DNA from: Rhodoferax aquaticus
GTDB taxonomy: Bacteria; Pseudomonadota; Gammaproteobacteria; Burkholderiales; Burkholderiaceae_C
Direction of reading: 5' to 3'
Length of the DNA: 64,000 nucleotides
Assembly (NCBI RefSeq): GCF_006974105.1
Contig: NZ_CP036282.1
Coordinates: 4,650,001-4,714,000, forward strand
A program made the position numbers and the translations under genes. Under the pieces are notes generated by a model. It did not search any database, was not told where the DNA came from, and was given only the letters and a program-made list of their open reading frames with translations. This document shows, piece after piece, positions 25,947 to 34,677 of this stretch; within the stretch, counting starts at the first letter, position 1; the number at the start of each line of letters is the position of its first letter.

Positions 25947-27452
25947 ATGTCTCAACTCCCTACAGTCGGCCACCTCATCGGCGGCAAGATCATCACCACC
26001 GGCGAACGCGCGCAAGACGTCTTCAACCCCGCCACCGGCAAAGCCGAGAAGCGCGTGCTGCTGGCCCCCAAAGCCACGGTAGAAGAAGCCATTGCCAACG
26101 CGCAAGCTGCCTTCCCGGCCTGGCGCAACACGCCTCCGCTCAAACGCGCCCGCGTGATGGGCAACCTCAAAGTCTTGCTGGAAAAGCACGCTGACGAACT
26201 CTGCGCCCTGATCACCGCCGAACACGGCAAGGTGCTCTCTGATGCCTTGGGCGAACTGCAACGCGGCATTGAAAACGTGGAGTACGCGTCTTATGCGCCT
26301 GAGCTGCTCAAAGGCGAGCACAGCAAAAACGTGGGCCCCGCCATCGACAGCTGGTCCGAGTTCCAGGCGCTGGGCGTCACCGCCGGCATCACCCCCTTCA
26401 ACTTCCCGGCCATGGTGCCGCTGTGGATGTGGCCCATGGCTGTGGCCTGCGGCAACACCTTCATCCTGAAACCGTCGGAGCGCGACCCCAGCTCCACCCT
26501 GCGTGTGGCCGAACTGGCGCTCGAAGCCGGCCTGCCACCCGGCGTGCTCAACGTGGTCAACGGCGACAAGGAAGCCGTGGACACGCTGCTCACCGACCCG
26601 CGCGTCAAGGCCGTGAGCTTTGTGGGCTCTACCCCGATTGCTGAGTACATCTACGCCGAAGGCTGCAAGCACGGCAAGCGCGTGCAGGCTTTGGGCGGCG
26701 CCAAGAACCACGCGGTGGTCATGCCCGACGCCGATGTAGCCAACGCCGTGAGTGCGCTCATGGGCGCGGCCTATGGCTCCTGCGGCGAGCGCTGCATGGC
26801 CATTCCGCTGGTGGTGGCCGTGGGTGATGCCACCGCCGACGCGGTGATTGAAGGCCTGAAGGCCGAGATCGCCAAGATGAAGGTCGGCCCCGGCACCGCC
26901 CCCGGCATGGACATGGGCCCGCTGGTCACCAAGCCGCATTTTGAAAAGGTCAAGGGCTATGTGGACCAGGGCGTAAAAGAAGGCGCCACCTTGGTGGTAG
27001 ACGGCCGTGGCCTGAAAGTGGCCGGCCATGAAGAAGGCTACTACCTCGGCCCCTGCCTGTTTGACAACGTCAAACCCGGCATGGTGATCTACCAAGAAGA
27101 GATCTTCGGCCCCGTCCTGGGCGTGGTGCGCGTCAAAACCTTGCAAGAGGCCATGGACATGATCGACGCCCACGAATACGGCAACGGCACCTGCATCTTC
27201 ACCCGCGACGGAGAAGCCGCCCGCTACTTCACCGACAACATCTTGGTTGGCATGGTGGGTGTGAACGTGCCCTTGCCCGTGCCCGTGGCCTACCACTCTT
27301 TTGGCGGCTGGAAGCGCAGCCTGTTCGGCGACCTACACGCCTACGGCCCCGACGCCGTGCGCTTCTACACCAAGCGCAAGACCATCACCCAACGCTGGCC
27401 GAGTGCTGGTGTGCGCGAAGGGGCGGTGTTTAGCTTTCCGAGTACCAAGTAA
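25947..27452 (+). CDS. mmsA: CoA-acylating methylmalonate/malonate-semialdehyde dehydrogenase
   Basis: The 501-residue ALDH family member has the MmsA-specific features: the cysteine in GSCGERCMAIPLVVAVGD near residue 285, the GITPFNFPAMVPLWMWP segment, and no catalytic glutamate at the usual ALDH place (ALGGAKNHAVV instead of LELGGK). It oxidises malonate or methylmalonate semialdehyde to acetyl-CoA or propionyl-CoA with CO2 release. The start at 25947 (MSQLPTVGHLIGG) fits the family. It follows the omega-amino acid transaminase and ends at a strong terminator. Confidence 0.93.
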   Translation: MSQLPTVGHLIGGKIITTGERAQDVFNPATGKAEKRVLLAPKATVEEAIANAQAAFPAWRNTPPLKRARVMGNLKVLLEKHADELCALITAEHGKVLSDALGELQRGIENVEYASYAPELLKGEHSKNVGPAIDSWSEFQALGVTAGITPFNFPAMVPLWMWPMAVACGNTFILKPSERDPSSTLRVAELALEAGLPPGVLNVVNGDKEAVDTLLTDPRVKAVSFVGSTPIAEYIYAEGCKHGKRVQALGGAKNHAVVMPDADVANAVSALMGAAYGSCGERCMAIPLVVAVGDATADAVIEGLKAEIAKMKVGPGTAPGMDMGPLVTKPHFEKVKGYVDQGVKEGATLVVDGRGLKVAGHEEGYYLGPCLFDNVKPGMVIYQEEIFGPVLGVVRVKTLQEAMDMIDAHEYGNGTCIFTRDGEAARYFTDNILVGMVGVNVPLPVPVAYHSFGGWKRSLFGDLHAYGPDAVRFYTKRKTITQRWPSAGVREGAVFSFPSTK

Positions 27453-27476
27453 GCCGACGCTGTTTGGTCGCCATCC

Positions 27477-27503
27477 AAGCCGGGCCTTTAGCCCGGCTTT
27501 TTT
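27477..27503 (+). terminator. Rho-independent terminator after mmsA
   Basis: AAGCCGGGC and GCCCGGCTT pair with loop CTTTA, followed by a run of T to 27503. It ends the transaminase-mmsA operon, 24 bp after the mmsA stop. Confidence 0.93.
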
Positions 27504-27590
27504 GTATCTGAACATGTAGTAACCGGCTAACACCCAAGCCGCTTTGAGCCGCCCAACAATGGAACTCCCAACTACAACGAGGAGACCACG

Positions 27591-28172
27591 ATGGCTGCTA
27601 AAAAGATTTTGATGATTTGCGGTGACTACTGCGAGGACTACGAGACCATGGTGCCGTTTCAGGCGCTGCTGGCTGTGGGCCATACCGTGCATGCGGTGTG
27701 CCCGGACAAAAAGGCGGGCGACCACATCAAAACCGCCATCCACGACTTTGAAGGCGCGCAAACCTACAGCGAAAAGCCCGGCCACAACTTTGTGCTGAAC
27801 GCCAGTTTTGCGGAGGTGCAAGCGACCCAGTATGACGCGCTGGTTTTGCCGGGCGGACGTGGCCCGGAGTACTTGCGCACCTACCCTGCCGTGGTGGCCA
27901 TGGTGCGGCATTTTTTTGACACCAACAAGCCGGTCGCCGCCATTTGCCATGCCGCACAGCTCTTGGCCGGGGCCAAGGTTTTGAAAGAGCGCACCTGCTC
28001 AGCCTACCCCGCCTGCCGGGCTGAGGTGGAGTTGGCTGGCGGCATTTATGCCGACATTGCCGTGGACAGTGCGGTCACTGAGGGCAACTTGGTATCAGCC
28101 CCCGCGTGGCCAGCGCACCCGGCGTGGATTGCGCAATTCTTGGTGCTACTGGGTACGCGTATTCAGCATTGA
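27591..28172 (+). CDS. DJ-1/PfpI-family protein
   Basis: The 193-residue protein has the class I glutamine amidotransferase-like fold of DJ-1/PfpI: KKILMICGDYCEDYETM at the N terminus, LVLPGGRGPEYLR, and the nucleophile elbow AAICHAAQLL with its cysteine near residue 121. Members include proteases, glyoxalase III and deglycases. Cysteine is present; the acid residue is the glutamate near residue 15. AGGAG lies 8 bases before the ATG. It is monocistronic, following the mmsA terminator. Confidence 0.87.
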   Translation: MAAKKILMICGDYCEDYETMVPFQALLAVGHTVHAVCPDKKAGDHIKTAIHDFEGAQTYSEKPGHNFVLNASFAEVQATQYDALVLPGGRGPEYLRTYPAVVAMVRHFFDTNKPVAAICHAAQLLAGAKVLKERTCSAYPACRAEVELAGGIYADIAVDSAVTEGNLVSAPAWPAHPAWIAQFLVLLGTRIQH

Positions 28173-28233
28173 CAGCGCTAATGCGGCGGGACAATATGGC
28201 CCGTTGCCTAAGGGGTGTTCATGGGGAGTTGTC

Positions 28234-28614
28234 ATGTGCCAAGTGTTCATCAGTGCTGACCCACATTTGTACGAAAGCCGTGCCCGCTCTGTGCGTTTGC
28301 ACGGGGTGGCCACGAGCATCAAACTGGAAAACCTGTTTTGGCAGGTGCTGTTAGAGATTGCCCAGCGCGATGGCATGAGCGTGCCCCAGCTGTGCACCAA
28401 GCTATATGACGAGCTGGTGCAAGACCGCGGCGAGGTAGACAACTTTGCGTCTTTTTTGCGGGTGTGCTGCGGTCGCTACATGGCGCTGCAACTCTCAGGC
28501 GGAATTCCGCAAGATGCCAGCATTCCTATTAGCAGCCTCAACGCGCGAAGGGTGCTGGAAACTGAGGGGCGCGCCGGGCAATGCCTAACGCAGGCAAGGC
28601 GCACTGCGGCTTAG
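28234..28614 (+). CDS. Ribbon-helix-helix domain protein
   Basis: The 126-residue protein contains SVRLHGVATSIKLENLFWQV, then a helix (LLEIAQRDGMSVPQLCTKLYDEL) and NFASFLRVCCGRYMAL. This is the pattern of the RHH_4 domain, a short Arc/MetJ-like fold found in small proteobacterial proteins. DNA binding is probable but unproven for this family. The ATG at 28234 follows GGAG; in-frame codons upstream overlap the DJ-1 gene. The last 20 residues are not conserved in appearance. Confidence 0.8.
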   Translation: MCQVFISADPHLYESRARSVRLHGVATSIKLENLFWQVLLEIAQRDGMSVPQLCTKLYDELVQDRGEVDNFASFLRVCCGRYMALQLSGGIPQDASIPISSLNARRVLETEGRAGQCLTQARRTAA

Positions 28615-28636
28615 TACTGGCCGCCGTGTACCGCGC

Positions 28637-29284
28637 TCAATGCGCGTTTTGTATGCGGGCGAGTTGCCCCAGTTCGCGCGCTTCGTTACTTGCAAAGAAC
28701 TCTGGGTTTTGTTCGGTCCAGTTGCAATACAACAAGCGCACGGTGGACTCATCGACCGAGGCATCCATTCTGACCATGGCCGCAATGTGGTGGCTACCAA
28801 ACACGTCTTGCGTGTACAAGCGTTCAATGGCAATGGCCCCCGGCATAGCCGGCAAGTTGGCGTGGCGAACTTCTGACCAGCGTGCCGCCGCCGCCGGGGC
28901 TTGCGCGCCTTGGGCATGGGGCAGTTCTACGCGGTACTGGACTTGCAGGCCCTTGGCCGCCACTGCGACCAAATTACCGAATTCGTCCTTGCCTACAGCC
29001 AGCACATCCGCAGGCATGCCCAGGCTCTCCAAGCAGTAGCTCACATCGAAGGCTTGCGCCAAGGCATCTGGAAAAAAGCTCCACACGCAGCCATCCGGCC
29101 CTATCGTGAAGGCCTCTTCACGACCGTATCGGTTGTCTACCAAACAGGTTTGGCGCCACAAAGGCTGCGCTGTTGCTGCGGGCGTGGCCTGGGCCGGGAC
29201 GGCAGAACGCGAGGCTTTTTCACTACGCGCTGCAGCGCGTGGAGCGGTTTGGGTGTGTGACAGCATCGTTAGTCCTTGTGCCAT
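28637..29284 (-). CDS. Conserved-looking protein of unknown function
   Basis: The 215-residue protein has an alanine-rich, probably disordered start (residues 1-45), then a globular part. This part includes VDNRYGREEAFTIGPDGCVW, FDVSYCLESLGMPADVLAVG and FVGS-like segments rich in beta strands. No signal peptide or membrane segment is visible. A second start at 29266 (MLSHTQ) is equally possible. It is convergent with the ribbon-helix-helix gene and divergent from the winged-helix/TPR regulator gene at 29472. I do not recognise the family. Confidence 0.65.
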   Translation of the reverse strand: MAQGLTMLSHTQTAPRAAARSEKASRSAVPAQATPAATAQPLWRQTCLVDNRYGREEAFTIGPDGCVWSFFPDALAQAFDVSYCLESLGMPADVLAVGKDEFGNLVAVAAKGLQVQYRVELPHAQGAQAPAAAARWSEVRHANLPAMPGAIAIERLYTQDVFGSHHIAAMVRMDASVDESTVRLLYCNWTEQNPEFFASNEARELGQLARIQNAH

Positions 29285-29471
29285 TGGCCACTAGGGGGCC
29301 ATTTGTCAAAAATATGACATGCAGTTTCGTCGTACACGCGACAAAAGTCCCAAAGAAAACCTGAAAATTCCTGAAAAATGCATGCTGACATGCCAAAATC
29401 CGCCCCTGAGTTCTAAGGAACTACATTTTTTTACACACTGAACCCGGTGTATCGCGAAAGTTTTCTCTTAG

Positions 29472-31061
29472 GTGCCTTCTTCTCCCCTTACTGACAGTGT
29501 GTTTGGTGCGTTTGTGCTGCAACGCCACGAAAGGCGCTTGCTGTGCAATGACAAAGCGGTGAGTTTGGGCGCGCGCGCTTTTGATGTACTGTCTGCCCTG
29601 GTTGACAACGCTGGCAAGTTGGTGACCAAGCAGCAGCTGTTGGACGCCGTATGGCCTGGCGTTGCGGTCGAAGAAAACAATTTGCAGGTGCACGTGTCTA
29701 CGCTGCGGCGTTTGCTGGGCAACGAGACGATTGCAACCGTATCCGGGCGGGGCTATCGCTTTACGGCCCGAATTTCATCGGTCACGCCAGCGGCGGCTCC
29801 TGTGGAGGGGGCCGTAGAAGCCCCTAAGCCTGCAGGCGTGCATGGACAACGCCGCGCCCAAGACCTGATGGCCCACAGGCGCACCGTTGCGGTGCTGCCC
29901 TTTGTGAATTTGAATGGCGATGCAGACCAAGAGTATTTCTCGGATGGTTTGGCCGAGGACATCATCGCCCAATTGACCCGTTCACCGTGGTTGTTGGTGG
30001 TGTCACGCAATTCCTCGTTTACCTACCGGGGTAGCAGCCTCGGCAATGCACAGATTGGCTTGGCCTTGGGTGCGCGCTATTTGGTACAGGGCAGTGTGCG
30101 CAAAGCGGGCACCACCTTGCGCATGACGGCCGAATTGGTGGACACCATTACCCAAGAAACGCTATGGTCTGACCGCTACGACCGGCCTTTGGCGGATTTG
30201 TTTGCGCTACAAGACCAGATTTCTGCCCACGTGGTGAGCACCATCGAACCGGTATACCTGCACCGGGAAGAACGCGTGGCCTCCGAAGTGGCGCAGCAAG
30301 ACATGCAGCATTGGGACATGCTCATGCGGGCGCGTTGGCATTTTTGGCGCTCTACCCCCGACCACGTTTTGAAGGCACAAAACCTTTTGCGCCAAGCTTT
30401 GGAGCGCAAACCTGACGATTCGCCCACCCTGTCGCTCATGGCGTTTACCTACTTGGCCCAACTGTGGGGTGGCTGGTCCCAAGACCCCAAAGCCGCGGTA
30501 GGGGAGGCCTACCGCCTGGCCATGATGTCGGTACGCAATGACGACCGTGACGCCTACGCCCACTTTACCTTGGGGACTACGCAGTCACTGTGCGGCCAAA
30601 TGGATGCTGCTATTGGTGAGCTAGAGCGGGCCTTGAGCCTGTACCCCCAATTTGCGGCTGCCGCAGGTGAATTGGGTCGTTTGCTGGCGTTTTCTGCGCG
30701 GCCTGACGAGGCAGAAGAGCTTGTCTTGCAGGCTATAGACTCCAGCCCGCACGACCCCCACTTAAGCCTGTGGGTGCGCACACGCGCCATTGCAAAGTTC
30801 ACCCAAGAGAATTATGTGGACGCATTGCGCTACGCCAAAGAAGCGGTTGCCAAACGCCCCGACTGGTTCTTTAACCATCTGTTGCTGGCCGCTTGCTACG
30901 CCATGCTCAACAACCTGCCGGCTGCACAGGCGAGTTTGAACACTGCGCTCACCAACCGGCCCTACAACTTGGGGGCCTTTCACTTGGGTCATCCCTTTGT
31001 GGAGCCGAAGCACCGGGATAAATTTTTGCACGCACTCAGTTTGGCCGGTTGGCAGCCTTAA
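29472..31061 (+). CDS. Winged-helix (OmpR/CadC-type) regulator with FlgO-like and TPR domains
   Basis: The 529-residue protein has a trans_reg_C winged helix at residues about 8-100 (LTKQQLLDAVWPGVAVEENNL is represented by KQQLLDAVWPGVAVEENN, then VSTLRRLLG and GRGYRFTA). A TolB-N/FlgO-like domain follows at about 135-265 (VAVLPFVNLNGDADQEYFSD, LVQGSVRK). A TPR-rich helical half follows from about 275 to the end. No membrane segment is seen, so unlike CadC it is soluble. The start is a GTG at 29472 with a weak ribosome site. It lies 64 bp before a large FAD oxidoreductase gene and may regulate it. Confidence 0.82.
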   Translation: MPSSPLTDSVFGAFVLQRHERRLLCNDKAVSLGARAFDVLSALVDNAGKLVTKQQLLDAVWPGVAVEENNLQVHVSTLRRLLGNETIATVSGRGYRFTARISSVTPAAAPVEGAVEAPKPAGVHGQRRAQDLMAHRRTVAVLPFVNLNGDADQEYFSDGLAEDIIAQLTRSPWLLVVSRNSSFTYRGSSLGNAQIGLALGARYLVQGSVRKAGTTLRMTAELVDTITQETLWSDRYDRPLADLFALQDQISAHVVSTIEPVYLHREERVASEVAQQDMQHWDMLMRARWHFWRSTPDHVLKAQNLLRQALERKPDDSPTLSLMAFTYLAQLWGGWSQDPKAAVGEAYRLAMMSVRNDDRDAYAHFTLGTTQSLCGQMDAAIGELERALSLYPQFAAAAGELGRLLAFSARPDEAEELVLQAIDSSPHDPHLSLWVRTRAIAKFTQENYVDALRYAKEAVAKRPDWFFNHLLLAACYAMLNNLPAAQASLNTALTNRPYNLGAFHLGHPFVEPKHRDKFLHALSLAGWQP

Positions 31062-31125
31062 ACTTTTCGGGCTTAAAGGAGGCGGTCCTGACCTCCCAAC
31101 CAACCCAAAAAGAGAGAGACCCTGC

Positions 31126-33279
31126 ATGGCCCAAGACCCTACGACACTGCCCAGCAGCAACGCCAAACGCAAAGTTGCCATTCTTGGTGGCGGCATTTCG
31201 GCACTCGCCACCGCGTTCGAACTAAGCAGCCAGCCCCAGTGGCAAGACTCCCTAGACATCACGCTGTACCAAATGGGTTGGCGTTTGGGCGGCAAGTGCG
31301 CCACCGCCCGTGGGCCCAATGACCGTATTGAAGAGCACGGCATCCACGGTTTCTTGGGCAGCTACTACAACGCCTTGCCCATGATGCGCGACTGCTATGC
31401 CGCCCTGGGCCGCGCACCGGGCCAGCCCTTGGCCACTTTTGAAGAGGCGTTTAAGCCCGAGAGTTTTGTCTTGATGTGGGAGTACATCGACGGCAAGATG
31501 ATCCGTTGGCCGTTTACCTCGCCCACCAACAGCTTGTTGCCCAGCGACCCCGCGTCATTGGACAAGCTGCGCTCTGTAGAACATTGGATTGCATCCACCG
31601 CTGCGGTGCTAGAAGGCTTGTTCGACCACCATGAAGCGGCACACGGCGCGCAAGGGCTGTTGGACAAAGCCAAGTGGGCCGTGGGCCGCCAAGTGATCAA
31701 ACACACGCTGAGCAGCATCGAAAAAGCGAAGACCAATCTGCATGAGGAAGAATCCGGCGTCAGCCACGCTTTGGAAAAAGCCTGGGATTGGGTTCGCGAC
31801 ACTGCGGTGGACCTGCTGGACGACAACACCGAGATTCGCCGCCTGCTCATCGTGGGGGAGTACCTGCTGGCCATCATCCGTGGATGCATCAAGGACGAAG
31901 TGGCCACCAAAGGCTTTGACCACTTGGACGATGAGAACTTCAGCGACTGGTTGATCCGCCACGGCGCTTCCGTCATGGTGGCCTCGTCGCCGATGGCGCT
32001 CAACACCGTCAACCTGTCGTACCAATACCCCCAAGGCGACACCGCACGCACTGCGCTCATGGGCGCGGGCTGCTACTTGCACTGGACGATACGCAGCTTT
32101 GCCTATATGGGTGCATTCGCGTGGCTGTTTGAGGCAGGCACGGGCGAGACCATCATTGCGCCTTTGTACGAAGTGCTGCGCAAACGCGGTGTGAAGTTTG
32201 AGTTCTTCCACAAGGTCGAGTCCTTGGGCCTGAGCGCCGACAAAGGCTCGGTGGCCACCATCAACTTTGACGTGCAAGCCACGTTGAAGAACCCGCAGGC
32301 GGTGTACGAGCCGCTGTTCATGGTCAAAGGTCTGCCTTCATGGCCCGCCACGCCCATGTTCGACCAGCTTGTGCAGGGCGACGCACTCAAGGCGGGCAAG
32401 GTGGATTTGGAGTCCTACTGGAATGGCTGGCAGCCTGTCGCCAAACGCCAGTTGGTCGCTGGCCAAGACTTTGACCAAATTGTGTTCGCCATCTCCATAG
32501 GCGCAGTGCCTTACCTGTGCAAAGAGCTGTTGGCGGCCAAGCCTGAGTGGCAAAACATGGTGGACAAAGTCACCACCGTGCAAACGCAAACCATGCAACT
32601 GTGGATGAACCGCAGCACCACCGAACTGGGCTGGGACATCGAGTTCAAAAACCCCCACGACACCGTGATCGGTGCGACCTACCTCAACCCCTTGGACGGC
32701 CAGGTGGACTTCACCCACTTGCTGCCCTGGGAGAGCTGGCCCGCTGACCAAGAACCTAAATCGCTGTGGTACTTCAGCGGTGCCATGGCCGAGTACGAAG
32801 CGCCCCCGCCGTTCACCGACACCGACTACCCAGCGCGCGCCCACGCCCGCGTCAAGGCCCAGTGCATCCAGTACCTGCAAGCCAGCATGGGGCCCCTGCT
32901 GCCCAAGTCCACCACCAACGTGATCAGCCCTCCCGGCGACCCCGTGGGCCTGGACTTTAGCCTGCTACAAGGCTATGACGATGCCAACGCGGGCTTGGGC
33001 GTGCAGCGCTTTAACCAACAATTCTGGCGCGCCAACATCGACCCCACCGAGAGCTATGTGACATCCCCTCCCGGCAGCACAGCCGCGCGTCTCAAAGCCT
33101 GGGGCAGCGGTTTTAGCAACCTCGCCATCGCAGGCGACTGGATCTACACCGGCCTGAACGTAGGGAGCGTAGAAGGTGCCGTCATGGGCGGCAAGCTCGC
33201 CGCCCACGCCATCAGCGGCTACCCTGCCCTGCGCGATATCCCGGGCTATCCCACACCTGAATCGCCCACCGGGGCATGA
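31126..33279 (+). CDS. Large FAD-dependent oxidoreductase of the phytoene desaturase/amine oxidase superfamily
   Basis: The 717-residue protein has an N-terminal dinucleotide-binding fold (VAILGGGISALATAFEL near residue 17), the following GWRLGGKCATARG, and a C-terminal FAD-closing segment (NLAIAGDWIYTGLNVGSVEG near 670). This is the layout of phytoene desaturases, hydroxysqualene dehydroxylase HpnE and related enzymes. It is about 200 residues longer than those, with a helical insertion at residues about 150-270. No carotenoid or hopanoid genes are nearby, so the substrate is unknown. It is followed 85 bp later by a small membrane protein gene and preceded by a TPR regulator. Confidence 0.82.
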   Translation: MAQDPTTLPSSNAKRKVAILGGGISALATAFELSSQPQWQDSLDITLYQMGWRLGGKCATARGPNDRIEEHGIHGFLGSYYNALPMMRDCYAALGRAPGQPLATFEEAFKPESFVLMWEYIDGKMIRWPFTSPTNSLLPSDPASLDKLRSVEHWIASTAAVLEGLFDHHEAAHGAQGLLDKAKWAVGRQVIKHTLSSIEKAKTNLHEEESGVSHALEKAWDWVRDTAVDLLDDNTEIRRLLIVGEYLLAIIRGCIKDEVATKGFDHLDDENFSDWLIRHGASVMVASSPMALNTVNLSYQYPQGDTARTALMGAGCYLHWTIRSFAYMGAFAWLFEAGTGETIIAPLYEVLRKRGVKFEFFHKVESLGLSADKGSVATINFDVQATLKNPQAVYEPLFMVKGLPSWPATPMFDQLVQGDALKAGKVDLESYWNGWQPVAKRQLVAGQDFDQIVFAISIGAVPYLCKELLAAKPEWQNMVDKVTTVQTQTMQLWMNRSTTELGWDIEFKNPHDTVIGATYLNPLDGQVDFTHLLPWESWPADQEPKSLWYFSGAMAEYEAPPPFTDTDYPARAHARVKAQCIQYLQASMGPLLPKSTTNVISPPGDPVGLDFSLLQGYDDANAGLGVQRFNQQFWRANIDPTESYVTSPPGSTAARLKAWGSGFSNLAIAGDWIYTGLNVGSVEGAVMGGKLAAHAISGYPALRDIPGYPTPESPTGA

Positions 33280-33364
33280 GCCGCGCAATAGATCGATAAA
33301 ACATGGAGCGGTCGCAAATGCATGACGCACACGCTACCGCCCCATCCACCTTGGAGAAAGCACC

Positions 33365-33682
33365 ATGAGCCCACAGGCCTTCGAACTCAAAGACTACCGC
33401 CAACCCGTTGTGACTTCACTGGGCGTGATCCTCGGCTTTATCGTGGGCTTTTTAGGCCAATGGGTGACGGAGCCAGATTTCGCATTGCGCACATGGTCAG
33501 ACTGGGTGGTATTTGTGGGCTGTTTTGTAGGCTCACTGCTGCTGTTCGCTGCGCTGTTTCGCATGCTTCAGCCCAGCGTGCCGCAGGAAGACGCCTTGGC
33601 CCACTACCGTGTCACGCTCAAGATGTACATGGTGGGATTGGGCGCGGCTTTTGGCGGCATCCTCGTTTCAGCCTTTATCTGA
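33365..33682 (+). CDS. Small three-TM membrane protein
   Basis: The 105-residue protein has hydrophobic segments at residues about 16-35, 45-66 and 85-105. The start MSPQAFELKDYRQPVV has GGAGAAAG just upstream. It lies directly after the FAD oxidoreductase gene, which suggests it may be its membrane partner. It is convergent with the LysR gene at 33690 (7-bp gap). I do not recognise a named family. Confidence 0.75.
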   Translation: MSPQAFELKDYRQPVVTSLGVILGFIVGFLGQWVTEPDFALRTWSDWVVFVGCFVGSLLLFAALFRMLQPSVPQEDALAHYRVTLKMYMVGLGAAFGGILVSAFI

Positions 33683-33689
33683 AGGCTTC

Positions 33690-34583
33690 TCAGGACGCAG
33701 CTTGCCCCTCCCGAAGCAGCCAGTCATGCATTTGGGTAATGCGCTCGCTGCGCGGTTCGTCGGCCCGCCGAGAAATCCACCACGTCTTGCCAGGTACCAC
33801 TGGGTACCCGTCAAGCGCATGCAATCGCCCCTCATCCATCGCTTCTTGGGCAAGCGAACGTGGCAAGAAGGCCAGCCCTAGTCCGCGCTGGGCTGCGTCT
33901 AACAGCAGGCGTTCGTCGTCGTAGATGACTCTTTTGCGAAAGCGGTGCAGATGTTCGCGAAACACATCCGCCGTTGCTTGGCCCGTGAATGCATCTTCCA
34001 TGCAAACCAGCCCCACATGCGCATGGTGCTGATCAACTGCAACGCCTTCCAAGCTCGGTAACAGTGCGGTAGATGCGACCATCACCCAGCTATCAGTCAT
34101 CAGGGGTGACTCCTTGAGTCCACTCTGGGCGAGAGGGCGTTCGCTAATGGAAATGTCCACATCAATCTCATCCACATAGCGGGCTGTAACGTCGGTCGAC
34201 AACAAGGGACATAGACCGGGTAGGTCGGCCATTAGCCGCACCATGCGCGCTTGCAACCAACCATGCATGAGCGGCGCCGGACACACCAACACCACCAAGC
34301 CTTCATCTTGGTAGCTGTTGATACGGCCCATGCCATTGCGCAGTGTGTTGATGGCCCCTTGCACGCTGCTGAGCAAAATTTTGCCAGCCACGGTCAACTC
34401 CACCCCCCGGCCAATGCGCCGAAACACCGGCTGGCCGAGCTGGGCTTCGAGCAACTGAATTTGATGGCTGATCGCACTTTGCGAGAGGGCCAGTTCATCG
34501 GCAGCGCGAGAAAAATTGCCCAAGCGAGCGGCCGCTTCAAAGCCGATCAACAACTTCATGGAGGGAACACGTGGCAGCAACAT
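33690..34583 (-). CDS. LysR-family regulator (GcvA-like) of the agmatine operon
   Basis: The 297-residue protein begins MLLPRVPSMKLLIGFEAAAR and has the LysR winged helix (NFSRAADELALSQSAISHQI) and effector domain. The pattern resembles GcvA-type regulators. A TTG start 27 bases upstream (34610) is possible, but the ATG at 34583 gives the family N terminus. It faces the aguA operon, and TTATTGATCAATAA between them is a likely binding site. Confidence 0.88.
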   Translation of the reverse strand: MLLPRVPSMKLLIGFEAAARLGNFSRAADELALSQSAISHQIQLLEAQLGQPVFRRIGRGVELTVAGKILLSSVQGAINTLRNGMGRINSYQDEGLVVLVCPAPLMHGWLQARMVRLMADLPGLCPLLSTDVTARYVDEIDVDISISERPLAQSGLKESPLMTDSWVMVASTALLPSLEGVAVDQHHAHVGLVCMEDAFTGQATADVFREHLHRFRKRVIYDDERLLLDAAQRGLGLAFLPRSLAQEAMDEGRLHALDGYPVVPGKTWWISRRADEPRSERITQMHDWLLREGQAAS

Positions 34584-34590
34584 ATGAAAA

Positions 34591-34604
34591 TTATTGATCA
34601 ATAA
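34591..34604. promoter_or_regulatory. Perfect 14-bp palindrome, probable LysR operator
   Basis: TTATTGATCAATAA lies in the 94-bp region between the LysR gene and aguA, 8 bp upstream of the LysR start. Its T-N11-A-compatible symmetry and position suit autoregulation and control of the agmatine operon. Confidence 0.55.
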
Positions 34605-34677
34605 AGGCAAAAAACTTCGCTTTTATTTGTATCTGATGCTTTTTAGACTCGCAGCACATCAACTTTGGAAGTGCTTT

